Positions 52,280 through 61,928 of a DNA stretch of 64,000 nt are shown here, in pieces (position 1 is the first letter of the stretch; every line of letters starts with the position of its first letter). The translations under genes were made by a program, and so were the position numbers. The DNA comes from Rhodobacterales bacterium (lineage in GTDB: Bacteria > Pseudomonadota > Alphaproteobacteria > Rhodobacterales > Rhodobacteraceae): contig PDOZ01000027.1 of NCBI GenBank assembly GCA_002747325.1, forward strand, positions 92,939-156,938, written 5' to 3'. The notes below the pieces were generated by a model, which had not been told where the DNA came from, did no database searches, and saw nothing but the letters and a program-made list of their open reading frames with translations.

Positions 52280-52867
52280 CTGGTCCATTGGGACTATGCT
52301 TTCTGGCGCCGGCGGCCATACATATCCCATATCCGCAAGCTCAATGATATCATCAGTCAACTGCCCCTCATCGGCCCGGCCTTGTGGAACCTTTCTCTGT
52401 GTCAAAGGGTGCCGCCCCAAAGCCCGGCAGGCACGACGCTCAGACACACCAAGTTCCTGTCGCACATGATCAATGCACTTACGGCGACGCGAAGGGCTCA
52501 GAAGTTTCCCCAGGCAGTCTCGGCCAGGATCAACTTGTCCAGCGTGAGATCAGACACAGCCCGCCGCAGCCGCTGGTTGTTCGACATCTCTCTCGAACCA
52601 ATGGCGTTCGATGCCACACTTCTCCAGCTCTCTCATCGCTTCAACTACGCGCGCCCATACCACCGCCATCGATAAAATGTCTATTGTGTCACGCCGATCT
52701 GGCGCACCGCATCTGCTATCGTCATTCCTTGCCCCCTGCAGAGCTTCAACCTGACGAAGCTTCGATCCAATATCTGCCGGTTTTTCTCGTTGCCAGCCAC
52801 CGCTGACCCTCCAAATTGCGGGACAAAACTATCCCAGTTGGAGGACCACTTTCAGGGGGCTGTTCCA
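52280..52867 (-). mobile_element. Decayed IS3-family element, orfA and start of orfB
   Basis: From the inverted repeat at 52867 the minus strand shows a frameshifted orfA, NNQRLRRAVSDLTLDKLILA, then the orfB start SRRRKCIDHVRQELGVSERR and KVPQGRADEGQLTDDIIELA, breaking off near 52290. The element is truncated and frameshifted. Confidence 0.75.
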
Positions 52868-53090
52868 GAACCGGGCGTTGAAGCTCTCGCAATATCCATT
52901 TTCCCAAAGTGATCCCCGTTGACCGTGTTGCGGTTGCTGCCGGTGTGTTCAGCGGTTGGAAAGGAAGACAGATCGGCTGAAAAACAGCACACAATCTCGT
53001 GAATTTCAGCCTCGAAATGCGAGAACGGAAGGGATGTCCATTCCTCATGCCTTTTTATCACCCTGTAACAGAAATCAATCACTCAACCAG
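52868..53090 (-). mobile_element. Fragment of a second IS3-like orfB
   Basis: On the minus strand ENGYCESFNARFW (52870-52911) is the segment around the third catalytic acid (DDE) of IS3 transposases, joined directly to the inverted repeat of the element at 52280-52867, so one IS was inserted into another. The remaining bases up to 53090 show no intact frame. Confidence 0.55.
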
Positions 53091-53199
53091 AGCGAAATCG
53101 ACTTAGTCTGCAACACCTAGCATCAAAATTCGCGTTCGAAATCAGCCGGATACAGACCCGAAGGCAGAGAATCTTGCTTCAGATTTAGCGATTTCGGCT
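53091..53199. repeat. 109-bp interspersed repeat, copy 2
   Basis: Same length and ends as copy 1 (AGCGAAATCG ... CGATTTCGGCT). It lies 19 bases beyond the stop of the gene at 53218, at the right edge of the island. Confidence 0.8.
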
Positions 53200-53217
53200 T
53201 CAGGCAAGACCCAAAGT

Positions 53218-54861
53218 CTAATGAGCCTTGCCCTCCGGATGGTTCAAATTGATTTCGTATAGCCGATACACCTCGTTGGATCGCACTTCCGTCAGCTCTG
53301 CGCCGGTTTCTTCGACCGCTTCCAGTACCAGCTTACGTACCCTTGGAGACAGGGGGCAGAGGGGGATCAGCAGGTAATCGGCGTTCTGGAATCCCGGCAA
53401 GCCGCCGTAATACCACGGTGATGAGCCTTTCAGCGGGGTGCCCGCACCGAACATCCAGTAAGAGTTGAGGAGGTCCGCGGCAAAAATGCTTTTACCGTAG
53501 ATCAGCCCGGAGGTTTCGAGGTCGTGGGCAATGGCGTCGAACCAGCCGACCAGTCCGAGATCAAGGGCACAACCCGGAAGGCGTTCGCCCTGCCATTCAG
53601 TCACATTATTGCGAAATTCCTCGTCGAAATAGGTCTCGAAGGGCATGCCCGGCTCATCCAGTGCAATCTTCGCATCCAGTCGTCGCGCGCGGAGTTTCAC
53701 CGTGCGCAGGTCTTCATGCACCCCCGATCCCGGCAGCAGCGCGATGTAATTGTCTGCTTCCGCGCTGAAGTGGCGCAGTGGGGAATAGGCAAGGTTGAGG
53801 AGCGAGGGGGTGGCGAAGGTGGCGGCGATGATGGTGGCCGTGGTCAGGGCTTTTCGCAGCTCGACCCCGAACCAGCCGGTGCCTTTCGCCTCTCGCGCCC
53901 AGACGCCAAGCATCAGGGCGAAAAGCGGCAGCCATTGCGGGTCGTTGCCGTAATTCTGGTAAGTGACGTAGAAAAAGCCGGGGGCCAGCAGGAACGTGAT
54001 CAGGCCCGGCAGCATCAGCCCGCCTTGCCGCAGCGCGATTACCGAGCCGATCAGCACCAGCGATGCCCCGGCATAGGCGGGGGCGCCCAAGACCGACAGG
54101 AAGGGCAGGCCCGGATTGGGGCGCACTTCAGAGGCGGAAACCGTCGCGAGGTCGCGCATATAGGCGAGCCAGAACAGCGGCGTGCCCGCGAGCAGCGTCA
54201 CCAGTGCCATGGCCGCAAGGCCAGCGATCAGGCCGGTCAGCAGGGTGCGGCTTGCGCGGCGGTAGATCAGCGCGATCACGATGACGGGGAAGAAAGCGGC
54301 GAAATAGGTCACTTTGATCAGGCCCAGCGCGGCTAGCGCCAGCCCCAGCACCGCCCCGTCCAGCACCGGGCGCGCGCGGCCCAGCGGGGTCATCGCGGCG
54401 AGGGAAATGGCGAGGAAACTGATGGCCCAGGCCCAGCGGTTATAATGCATCGAGATCGACACGGAGCGTTCGGTTTCCCCATGCACCAGCGCGAGGATCA
54501 GCACCAGGGTCACAGCGGCAAAGGCATAGGCAAAACCGCCGGGAAAGCGGCTTTTGGCCACATACCAGATCGCCGGAGCAAGCAGCACTGCCATCAGGAT
54601 TTGCCCGGCAATGATGGCGCTGCCCGCGCCCCAGCCCGCCGCGACAAAGACCGCCATCGGTGCCATGGCCAGCACCCCGATCGGGGTCTGGAAATCCAGA
54701 TGCGGCCAGTCGCCCGCCCCCATGCGCAACACCATCTGCAACAGATGCAGCGTATCGCCCTCGTGTTTACCAAGGAAAAATCCGCCCTTGGCGAGGCTTA
54801 TTCCGCCCAATATGACGATAATTGTTGCGACAAACGCCGCCAATCTGCCCGATCGACCCAT
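53218..54861 (-). CDS. Polytopic membrane protein (GT-C glycosyltransferase-like)
   Basis: 547 residues. About 11 membrane helices cover residues 8-365, with a first periplasmic loop (FFLGKHEGDTLHLLQMVLRM ... DFQTPIG) where GT-C enzymes keep their catalytic acids; a soluble C-terminal domain of 180 residues follows. The substrate and exact family are not known. ATG 54861 has AGAGGG five bases before it; an in-frame TTG at 54918 is less likely. It is divergent from the AAA+ gene. Confidence 0.7.
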   Translation of the reverse strand: MGRSGRLAAFVATIIVILGGISLAKGGFFLGKHEGDTLHLLQMVLRMGAGDWPHLDFQTPIGVLAMAPMAVFVAAGWGAGSAIIAGQILMAVLLAPAIWYVAKSRFPGGFAYAFAAVTLVLILALVHGETERSVSISMHYNRWAWAISFLAISLAAMTPLGRARPVLDGAVLGLALAALGLIKVTYFAAFFPVIVIALIYRRASRTLLTGLIAGLAAMALVTLLAGTPLFWLAYMRDLATVSASEVRPNPGLPFLSVLGAPAYAGASLVLIGSVIALRQGGLMLPGLITFLLAPGFFYVTYQNYGNDPQWLPLFALMLGVWAREAKGTGWFGVELRKALTTATIIAATFATPSLLNLAYSPLRHFSAEADNYIALLPGSGVHEDLRTVKLRARRLDAKIALDEPGMPFETYFDEEFRNNVTEWQGERLPGCALDLGLVGWFDAIAHDLETSGLIYGKSIFAADLLNSYWMFGAGTPLKGSSPWYYGGLPGFQNADYLLIPLCPLSPRVRKLVLEAVEETGAELTEVRSNEVYRLYEINLNHPEGKAH

Positions 54862-54976
54862 TTTTGCCCTCTTTATTCCATTTTTTTGCAAGATGCCTTG
54901 CTTAGTCTCGGTTGGCAAAGGGTTTTCCGCCTGCCCCGAGGGGCGTGGATCAAAAAGTGAGGCAAGGCAAGTGAAT

Positions 54977-56284
54977 ATGCAAGTGACCCCCGGCGTTCAG
55001 CCGCCCCCGGCGACAAAATCCATGCGCGATACTGGCCTGTCGCCGGTGATGATGCGCGACATTTTGTTGAAAACCATGTTCCGCACCAACATGGACACGG
55101 TGTCGGAACTGGAAAAGGCGCTCTGCGTGCCATCGCGGGTGGTGCAGGAGTTGATCGAATTGTGCCGGACGCAGGCGCTGATCGAAGCAATGGGCACGAT
55201 GGCGGCAGATGCGGGCAACGAGATGGGCTACCGGCTGACCGATAGCGGCAAGGCACGGGCGCTGGATGCGCTGGCACAGTCGGAATATTACGGTGCCATG
55301 CCGGTGCCGATGGAAGATTACGCCGTGCAGGTGAAACGGCAGTCGATCCGCAATATCAGCATGACACGCAATCAGTTGACCGGCGCCATGGGGCACCTGA
55401 TCCTGCCCGATGAATTGCTCGACCATCTCGGACCGGCGGTTGGCTCTGGCCGCTCCATCCTGATGTATGGCCCGCCGGGCAACGGTAAGTCCTCGATTTC
55501 CAACGGCATTCGCGACGCACTTGGCGACAATATCTACATCCCGCGCGCCGTGGTCTATTCCGGGCAGGTGATCACGGTTTACGACCCGATCGTGCATACG
55601 GCCATTCAGGAAGAGGCGGAAAATCCCCATTCCCTGCGCCGCCGCGCCAATACCTTCGACCGCCGCTATATCCTCTGCGAGCGCCCGACGGTGATTACCG
55701 GCGGTGAATTGAGCCTCGACATGCTCAACCTGACCTATAACCCGGTCTCGCGCACCTACACGGCCCCGCTCCAGTTCAAATCCACCGGCGGAGTTTTCAT
55801 CGTCGACGACCTTGGGCGTCAGGCGGAGCCGCCGCAGGCGCTGATCAACCGCTGGATCGTGCCGCTGGAAGAAAACAAAGATATTCTGGCGTTGGAGAGC
55901 GGCGAGAAATTCGAAGTGCCGTTCGATACGCTGGTGATTTTCTCCACCAACTTCCACCCGAACGAGATTTTCGACAAGGCGGCGTTGCGGCGGATTTTCT
56001 TCAAGATCAAGATCGACGGGCCGTGTCAGCAGGACTACTTGAAAATCTTCGCCATGGTGGCGCGCAAACGGAAAATGCCGCTCAATGAAGAGGCGCTGGT
56101 GTATCTTCTGAAGAAGAAATATCCAACGATTGATAATGTTTATGCCAATTATCAGCCGATCTTCCTCATTGATCAGATGATTGCGATCTGTGAGTTTGAG
56201 GGCATTCCGTATCAGATGACGCCGGAACTGATTGATCGGGCGTGGTCGAATATGTTCGTGAAGCAGGAACATATCGAGCATTAA
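54977..56284 (+). CDS. AAA+ ATPase with N-terminal winged-helix-like part
   Basis: 435 residues. An N-terminal helical/HTH-like part (about 15-95) is followed by the AAA core: Walker A YGPPGNGKSS (about 165), Walker B GVFIVDDLG, sensor FSTNFHP and the arginine-finger region ALRRIFFKI. A C-terminal lid ends HIEH. The family occurs as a conserved single gene in Rhodobacterales; the role is unknown. ATG 54977 or GTG 54971 are the possible starts. Confidence 0.82.
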   Translation: MQVTPGVQPPPATKSMRDTGLSPVMMRDILLKTMFRTNMDTVSELEKALCVPSRVVQELIELCRTQALIEAMGTMAADAGNEMGYRLTDSGKARALDALAQSEYYGAMPVPMEDYAVQVKRQSIRNISMTRNQLTGAMGHLILPDELLDHLGPAVGSGRSILMYGPPGNGKSSISNGIRDALGDNIYIPRAVVYSGQVITVYDPIVHTAIQEEAENPHSLRRRANTFDRRYILCERPTVITGGELSLDMLNLTYNPVSRTYTAPLQFKSTGGVFIVDDLGRQAEPPQALINRWIVPLEENKDILALESGEKFEVPFDTLVIFSTNFHPNEIFDKAALRRIFFKIKIDGPCQQDYLKIFAMVARKRKMPLNEEALVYLLKKKYPTIDNVYANYQPIFLIDQMIAICEFEGIPYQMTPELIDRAWSNMFVKQEHIEH

Positions 56285-56330
56285 AGGCCGACCTTCATGG
56301 CTGGGGGTTTCACACCCCCAGACCCCCGTG

Positions 56331-56352
56331 GAGTATTTCCCCTAAGAAGAAA
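56331..56352 (-). repeat. 22-base gene-end repeat, copy 12 (minus orientation)
   Basis: GAGTATTT-CCC-CTAAGAAGAAA, one mismatch, 47 bases after the AAA+ gene. Confidence 0.75.
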
Positions 56353-56463
56353 GGTGCCGGGAGTTACGTCATGCTTGCGTAGACGTGGGCGTGGCGGCAA
56401 GGTTGAGGTGTGGTTTGCGCTGGCGGAGGTGTCGGCGGGTTTTGGGCATTGACGGAGGAAACG

Positions 56464-57255
56464 ATGAGCGACCGCGTATTGATTGAGGTGAAGGATCATG
56501 TGGCGACGGTGACAATGAACCGGGCCGATAAGCGCAACGCGCTGGATATTGAGATGATCGAAGGGTTGGTTGCGGCGGCGGCGGAAATTCGCGAGACCAA
56601 GGGGGTGCGGGCCGTGGTGCTGACCGGCGCGGGGGAAAGTTTCTGTGCCGGGCTGGATATCGCGACCATGCCGAAGCTGGCGGCGCTGGCCCATGAGGTT
56701 GGCTTCAAGACCCGGACGCATGGCATTTCCAATCTGTTTCAGGCCTGCGTCATCGACTGGGCGGAACTGCCGGTGCCGGTGATCGCGGCGGTGCGCGGAC
56801 ACGCTTTTGGCGGCGGCTTTCAGATCATGCTCGGCGCGGATATGCGCGTGGCGCATCCGGAGGCGAAACTGGCCATCCTTGAAGGCAAATGGGGCATCAT
56901 CCCGGATATGGGCGGCATGTTGCTGATGCGGCGGCTGGCGCGGGGGGATGTGATCCGCAAGCTGACCTATACGGCGGAACTGTTCTCCGGCGAGGAAGGC
57001 GCAAGCTACGGATTTATAACGGAAACTTCGGACGACCCACTTGCGCGCGCCACGGAAATCGCCCAGCAAATCGCCGCCAAATCCCCGGACGCGGTACAAG
57101 CCGCCAAAGCACTGATCACGGCCACGGAACTGACCGACCCGGAGGAAACCCTGATCCTCGAAAGCGCGGCGCAGGAAGCGCTGGTCGGCCAGCCGAACCA
57201 GATGGAAGCAGTAATGGCAGGCATGACCAAACGGACGCCGAAGTTTACCGACTGA
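56464..57255 (+). CDS. Enoyl-CoA hydratase/isomerase (crotonase family)
   Basis: 263 residues. MNRADKRNALD, then GAGESFCAGLDI (oxyanion loop) and AVRGHAFGGGFQIMLGADMR match crotonases; the second catalytic Glu region is AILEGKWGIIPDMGG. It hydrates or isomerises an acyl-CoA; the particular substrate is unclear. GACGGAGGAAACG precedes ATG 56464. Confidence 0.9.
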   Translation: MSDRVLIEVKDHVATVTMNRADKRNALDIEMIEGLVAAAAEIRETKGVRAVVLTGAGESFCAGLDIATMPKLAALAHEVGFKTRTHGISNLFQACVIDWAELPVPVIAAVRGHAFGGGFQIMLGADMRVAHPEAKLAILEGKWGIIPDMGGMLLMRRLARGDVIRKLTYTAELFSGEEGASYGFITETSDDPLARATEIAQQIAAKSPDAVQAAKALITATELTDPEETLILESAAQEALVGQPNQMEAVMAGMTKRTPKFTD

Positions 57256-57260
57256 CGCCC

Positions 57261-57282
57261 CTTCTTCTTAGCCTAAATACTC
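57261..57282 (+). repeat. 22-base gene-end repeat, copy 13
   Basis: CTTCTTCTTAG-CCT-AAATACTC, five bases after the hydratase stop. Confidence 0.85.
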
Positions 57283-57307
57283 AAACCGCCCGAAGGGCAC
57301 TATATGC

Positions 57308-57339
57308 AAAAGGCACCCAACTGGGTGCCTTTTTCTTTT
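57308..57339. terminator. Bidirectional terminator between the hydratase gene and folD
   Basis: AAAAGGCACCC-AACT-GGGTGCCTTTT, then CTTTT: 11 perfect pairs. It serves the two convergent genes. Confidence 0.85.
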
Positions 57340-57351
57340 GAAACCAACGCC

Positions 57352-58248
57352 TCACGCCGTCAGCCCCTCCGGTTCCGGCAGGCCATTCGCCCGGCAGGTC
57401 GCGGTCAGAGTATTGGCCAGCAGACAAGCAATGGTCATCGGCCCGACGCCGCCCGGCACCGGCGTGATCGCACCCGCAACTTCCGAGGCGGAAGCGAAAT
57501 CCACATCGCCCACCAACCGCGTCTTGCCTTCGCCCTTCTCCGGCGCGTCGATGCGGTTGATGCCCACGTCGATCACCGTCGCCCCCGGTTTGATCCAGTC
57601 GCCCGGCACCATCTCCGGCCGCCCGACCGCCGCGACTACAATATCCGCCCCGCGCACCACCGCCGGCAAATCCACCGTCCGCGAATGCGCAATGGTCACG
57701 GTGCAGCTCTCGCCCAGCAGGAGTTGCGCCATCGGTTTGCCAACGATATTCGACCGCCCGATCACCACCGCGCTTTTGCCCGACAGGCTGCCCAATTCGT
57801 CGCGCAGCATCATCAGACAGCCCAGCGGCGTGCAGGGCACCATCGCTTTTTGCCCCGTCGCCAGCCGCCCGACATTAGAAATATGAAACCCGTCCACATC
57901 CTTCGCCGGGTCAATCGCGTTGATCACCAGATCCTCGTTGAGATGCTTCGGCAGCGGCAATTGCACCAAAATGCCGTTCACCGCCGGGTCGTTGTTCAAC
58001 TGCTCGATCAGCGCCAAAAGCTCCGCCTCCGACGTGTCCGCCGCGAGCTTATGCTCGAAAGAGCGCATCCCGACCTCAACCGTCATCTTGCCTTTCGAGC
58101 GCACATAAACCTGCGAGGCCGGGTCTTCGCCAACCAGCACCACCGCCAGCCCCGGCGTGATGCCGCGTTCCTTCAGCCCAGCCACTTCGCGCGCCACATC
58201 CGCCCGAACCCGCGCCGCGAATGCCTTCCCATCCATGCGTTTTGCCAC
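57352..58248 (-). CDS. folD: Methylene-THF dehydrogenase/cyclohydrolase
   Basis: 298 residues. [15 protein letters not shown] (catalytic Lys), [21 protein letters not shown] and GDVDF plus [11 protein letters not shown] are diagnostic. It interconverts one-carbon folates for purine and formyl-Met synthesis. GTG 58248 lies eight bases after GGAGG; TTG 58251 is an alternative. It is 12 bases behind the chorismate mutase gene. Confidence 0.94.
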   Translation of the reverse strand: MAKRMDGKAFAARVRADVAREVAGLKERGITPGLAVVLVGEDPASQVYVRSKGKMTVEVGMRSFEHKLAADTSEAELLALIEQLNNDPAVNGILVQLPLPKHLNEDLVINAIDPAKDVDGFHISNVGRLATGQKAMVPCTPLGCLMMLRDELGSLSGKSAVVIGRSNIVGKPMAQLLLGESCTVTIAHSRTVDLPAVVRGADIVVAAVGRPEMVPGDWIKPGATVIDVGINRIDAPEKGEGKTRLVGDVDFASASEVAGAITPVPGGVGPMTIACLLANTLTATCRANGLPEPEGLTA

Positions 58249-58260
58249 CAAAACCGCCTC

Positions 58261-58548
58261 CTATGCCTTGTCCGCCGGAACGTCCGGCCCCAACACCACT
58301 TCCTCGCGCGCAATCGACCATTCGATCAACTGCCGCCACAGCCTTTCCGCCAGATCCGGGTCCAACCCCGCCGCCTGCGCCGCCGCGCGCACCTTCGACA
58401 CCACATCCTCAACCCGCGCTGGAATGCGCGCGGGCAGCGCCTCGCCGGGCTTCAATTCCGCCGCCCGGTCGATATACCCCGCCCGCCGCGCCAATAACGC
58501 CACCAACTCGCGGTCCAGCGCGTCAATCTCAACCCGCAATTCCGCCAT
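58261..58548 (-). CDS. Chorismate mutase (AroQ type)
   Basis: 95 residues, three helices. LRVEIDALDRELVALLARRA carries the first catalytic Arg, followed by RIPARVEDVVSKVRA and WRQLIEWSIAREE with the later residues. It rearranges chorismate to prephenate for Phe/Tyr. It may instead act on isochorismate (PchB-like). ATG 58548 was chosen; a longer form from 58575 is possible. Confidence 0.87.
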   Translation of the reverse strand: MAELRVEIDALDRELVALLARRAGYIDRAAELKPGEALPARIPARVEDVVSKVRAAAQAAGLDPDLAERLWRQLIEWSIAREEVVLGPDVPADKA

Positions 58549-59014
58549 ATTCTCACACTCGCGCGGCTGTCGCATCCCTCGCCTTTCCGCTCATTCCACC
58601 GCCATCCCATACCCCCGACCCGCCCGCTTTGACAAATTCTTTATTTTGCATCTGAAATACCCGCGCATGTTATCTCAACACACCGGGTTCCGGACGGGCG
58701 CATATTTATCAAAAGCCTTTTGTGCTTACGCGCCATGAACGCCCATCCACGCCTTATGAAAACGCCAGTTTCACATTTGCCTGAACCCACAGCCCCCCGG
58801 AGGATCGGACAGAAACCACCGTCCATGACACGGCACCATTCGCACCTGACAAAACTTGCCGCGAAGGATCAGCGGTTCAGCGCGCGCCGGACGCCTTAAG
58901 CCTGTTTTCAGGCGCGCCGAGCCGCTGAACTGAAATTGCGACACAACCAGCAGCACGACGCCCTTCCCGACAATCGACGCAGCTGGGGGCTGACAAACCC
59001 GCCAGCCCCCCGCT
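58549..59014. other. 466-base gap with one imperfect inverted repeat
   Basis: No supported gene. At 58870-58931 CAGCGGTTCAGCGCGCGCC faces GGCGCGCCGAGCCGCTGAAC across a 24-base loop, which could be a 3' hairpin of the beta-lactamase-fold gene or a small repeat. Confidence 0.45.
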
Positions 59015-60196
59015 TCATTGCGCAGTCTGGGCCTGACGGATCAGAAATTCGGCCAGCGCCGCCTCAAGTGCCGCCACCAGATCGGCCTCCCCCTCCTTTT
59101 GCCAGGCGTCCGAATTGATCTGAAACGCGACCGTCACATCGTGATCGGCATAATGCCGCAGGCTGGACACATATCCGGGGACCCATCCCCCATGTCCCAA
59201 AACCATGCCGAAGGGCGTGTCCTGAAAGATGGCCGTGCCGCTCCCATAACGCACTTCCGGGGCATCCGGATCAACCGGGACGCTGGCCAGAAGCCGGTCC
59301 ATATACGCCCCCTCGAAAGCGGCGCCCGAATACAGGGCGTGCCCCCAGCGGGCGAGGTCTGCCGAGGTCGAGACAAACCCGCCCCCGGTCCATTCGATCA
59401 CCGGGTTCCACAGCAACACCCCCTCCGGGTTCGTGGTTCTGGGAGGCAGCCCAAAGGGATTGTCCGCGCTGGTATAGCCAACCGCCAACCCAGCCAGACG
59501 CGGCGTGTCGGAAGCGGAGGTTTCTGTCAGACCAAGCGGCGTCAGCAACCGGGTTTGCGCCAATTCATACACCGACTGACCGGAGGCGGCTTCGATCACC
59601 AGCCCGAGCAACAGATAGCCGGTATCCGAATAGGACCAGCCCGCCCCGGCCTCAAAAAGCGGCGCTTCATCCAGCACAAGGCCGATCATCTGCGCGGGAT
59701 CAAAGTTTTCCGCCTCCCCGAGCGCGGCCAAAACCCCGGCAGCGCCCTCCATATGCACATGGTCCGGCACGCCCGCGCTATGGGTCAACAACTGCCCGAC
59801 GGTCATGGTCGCCGCATTCGGAACACGCGAAAACCAGTCAAGGGAACCGAGATAATCAGACACCGGATCGGATTGTTGAAGCTTTCCCTCGCTTTCAAGG
59901 GCCAGCACCAGCGCGCCCCAGATCGTCTTGCCAATGCTCGCCGCCAGCATCCGGCTGTGTGGCGCCATCGGGATGCCCGCCTCGACATCCGCTTCGCCCA
60001 CAGCGACACTTTCCACACCAGCATCGCCAATAACATACGCAACCGTTATCCCCGGCACATCATGGTCACGTTGAAACGATGCCACCATCTCGCGAACCTG
60101 CCCGCGAAGCTCCGGCGCCTCCTGCGCAAGCGCATATTGGCTACAGGCAACAAGACAGCTTACCGACACGGCAAGACGACGCAACATCAACATCAT
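59015..60196 (-). CDS. Serine hydrolase, beta-lactamase (class C-like) fold
   Basis: 393 residues, exported (hydrophobic start, cut near ALA-QE at about 25). The nucleophile is Ser87 in ASIGKT (SxxK), the Tyr motif is YSDTGY (about 202) and a HGG near GHGGWVPGY replaces KTG. Members are esterases or D-aminopeptidases more often than true beta-lactamases. ATG 60196 overlaps the stop of the CPBP gene (ATGA), so the two are coupled. Confidence 0.87.
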   Translation of the reverse strand: MMLMLRRLAVSVSCLVACSQYALAQEAPELRGQVREMVASFQRDHDVPGITVAYVIGDAGVESVAVGEADVEAGIPMAPHSRMLAASIGKTIWGALVLALESEGKLQQSDPVSDYLGSLDWFSRVPNAATMTVGQLLTHSAGVPDHVHMEGAAGVLAALGEAENFDPAQMIGLVLDEAPLFEAGAGWSYSDTGYLLLGLVIEAASGQSVYELAQTRLLTPLGLTETSASDTPRLAGLAVGYTSADNPFGLPPRTTNPEGVLLWNPVIEWTGGGFVSTSADLARWGHALYSGAAFEGAYMDRLLASVPVDPDAPEVRYGSGTAIFQDTPFGMVLGHGGWVPGYVSSLRHYADHDVTVAFQINSDAWQKEGEADLVAALEAALAEFLIRQAQTAQ

Positions 60197-61029
60197 TGGA
60201 CTACTCCTTTGGCTTGCGGCATGACTTCCGTCACCGCTTCTCCACGTTTCAACATCGTTTCCCGGTTCCACCAGACCACCAGCACCGCAATCGCCAGCAA
60301 AATCCAGGTGTCATAGGGCTGCGCATCGGGCCAGAACGGGTTGATCAACTGCCAGTGAAACAGCATGGGCCACAGCAGACTCCCGCGCGCCGCGTTGAAA
60401 ATCGGCGTCACCAGAACCGCCAGCACAATGTTGCCAATCAGGAACGGGAAAAAGCTCCAACTGGCGAAAACCGTGTTGGTCAGGAAAAAGGCCGGCAGGT
60501 GCCAAAGGCCCCAAAACAGCCCGATCACCACGCCCGCCCAGAGCGGCGCAAGGTGGCGCTGCAGGATCGGCTGCGCCACCCCGCGCCAACCGAACTCTTC
60601 GACCGGCCCGAGAAAAAGCATCATGAACAAAATGGCGATCCCGGCCCCGATCCCTTGCGACGGGAGCGGCGCGAGCATCCCTCCCCCCTTCATCCAGGAC
60701 CCCGCAACATAGACCGCCGGCACCCCCAACAGAATGAAGGCCGCCCAATAAGGCGATCCGCGCCACCAAAACAGCCGGCCCAGAAACCGTTTCAGCCCGC
60801 CGACGCCGCCATAAAACAACACCAGCACAAGAGCCGAAATGCCGGGCGCCCAGGTGCCCAGAAAGAAGAACGGATGCGCGCCGCTGATATCGCCAAACCG
60901 CGCGACTGCCCATTGCGGGGCGAAGAGATAAAGCCCGCCGATGGACCACGTAATGGCGAAGGTCAGCAGGTAAAAGACGATCAACAGGCGCGACGGAAGG
61001 TCGGACTTTGTGCGGGACAGATCTGCCAT
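60193..61029 (-). CDS. CPBP family intramembrane metalloprotease
   Basis: 278 residues, about eight helices. VEEFGWRG (Glu-Glu-x3-Arg), FWGLWHLPAF and LFHWQLIN carry the metal and catalytic residues. It is the second CPBP protein of the window but of a different subtype from the one at 31832. It is divergent from a TetR repressor across a palindromic operator and translationally coupled to a secreted serine hydrolase. Confidence 0.88.
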   Translation of the reverse strand: MADLSRTKSDLPSRLLIVFYLLTFAITWSIGGLYLFAPQWAVARFGDISGAHPFFFLGTWAPGISALVLVLFYGGVGGLKRFLGRLFWWRGSPYWAAFILLGVPAVYVAGSWMKGGGMLAPLPSQGIGAGIAILFMMLFLGPVEEFGWRGVAQPILQRHLAPLWAGVVIGLFWGLWHLPAFFLTNTVFASWSFFPFLIGNIVLAVLVTPIFNAARGSLLWPMLFHWQLINPFWPDAQPYDTWILLAIAVLVVWWNRETMLKRGEAVTEVMPQAKGVVQ

Positions 61030-61109
61030 GACAGCATCCTCCAGAGTTGAAATCGAAGCGCATTGCGGCGCAGCTTTTTCCGCACGCGCTTTCTTGTTAC
61101 TCGCTCAAT

Positions 61110-61128
61110 ATGACTGACGGTCAGTCAT
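61110..61128. promoter_or_regulatory. TetR operator candidate
   Basis: ATGACTGAC-G-GTCAGTCAT: a perfect 9+1+9 palindrome 80 bases ahead of the CPBP gene and 168 ahead of the TetR gene. Confidence 0.75.
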
Positions 61129-61295
61129 GTCAACGATTCCTTTCCGGAAGCCGTCGCCACGCCCGCGCCGCCGCCGGGTTACCGCCCCGCCTCCCCCGCG
61201 ACATCGCCTTGATCTTCCGTTTTGGCCAAAGCTATTAAGGAAACAGGCAATCGCGGGCCGCCATGCGCGACAGCCCGAAACCAAAGGAGCCCTCC

Positions 61296-61928
61296 GTGGC
61301 ACGGATCACCAAAACGCGTGACGAACGCCGGTCAGAAATCATCGCAACCGCAAGCCGGTTGTTTCACGAGATCGGTTACGCCAAATGCTCCGTCGACAGG
61401 ATCATCAACGAGATCGGCGTCGCGAAGGGTACGTTTTACTATTACTTCAAATCCAAGCCCGACATTCTGCAAGCCATTGTCGCGCAGACGCTGGATCAGA
61501 TCGTCGAAGCTGCGGACAGCATTGCGCAGGCACCGGATCTGTCGGCGCTGCAAAAGCTGCAAATGCTTCTGTCGCAGGGCCATATGGGCGACGACACGTC
61601 CCTGAACGTCGCCGAAATGCTGCACGCCCCCGACAACCGCGAATTGCACGAGTTGACCAACATTCAGACCGTCCTCCGCCTCTCCCCGATCCTTGCCAGA
61701 ATTGTCGAACAGGGGAACCGCGAGGGGGTGTTTGCGGTGGAATATCCGCTGGAAACCATCCAGTTTCTCTTTACCGGCGCGCAATTTCTGACCGATGGCG
61801 GGCTGTTTGAATTTACCGACGCAGAACTCCGCCTCCGACGACAGGTCACACAAACGATCATCGAAAAGGCGCTCGGCGCCAAACCCGGTAGTTTTGCATT
61901 CATGACCCCGGACAATCCGACGTCCTGA
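61296..61928 (+). CDS. TetR family repressor
   Basis: 210 residues. The N-terminal HTH (RRSEIIATASRLFHEIGYAK... GVAKGTFYYYFKSK) is textbook; the C-terminal ligand domain is not assignable. I chose GTG 61296 because AAGGAG lies six bases ahead; ATG 61263 has no site. It most likely represses the divergent CPBP/serine-hydrolase pair and itself through the palindrome at 61110. Confidence 0.88.
   Translation: MARITKTRDERRSEIIATASRLFHEIGYAKCSVDRIINEIGVAKGTFYYYFKSKPDILQAIVAQTLDQIVEAADSIAQAPDLSALQKLQMLLSQGHMGDDTSLNVAEMLHAPDNRELHELTNIQTVLRLSPILARIVEQGNREGVFAVEYPLETIQFLFTGAQFLTDGGLFEFTDAELRLRRQVTQTIIEKALGAKPGSFAFMTPDNPTS

Noticed and set aside
45000..53200. Integrase gene for the tRNA-Asn island
   Set aside because: No frame with tyrosine- or serine-recombinase motifs was found between the tRNA and 53.2 kb.
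58641..58956. Two overlapping 61-codon minus frames in the gap after the chorismate mutase gene
   Set aside because: Composition is not protein-like, no ribosome sites, and they cross the inverted repeat.
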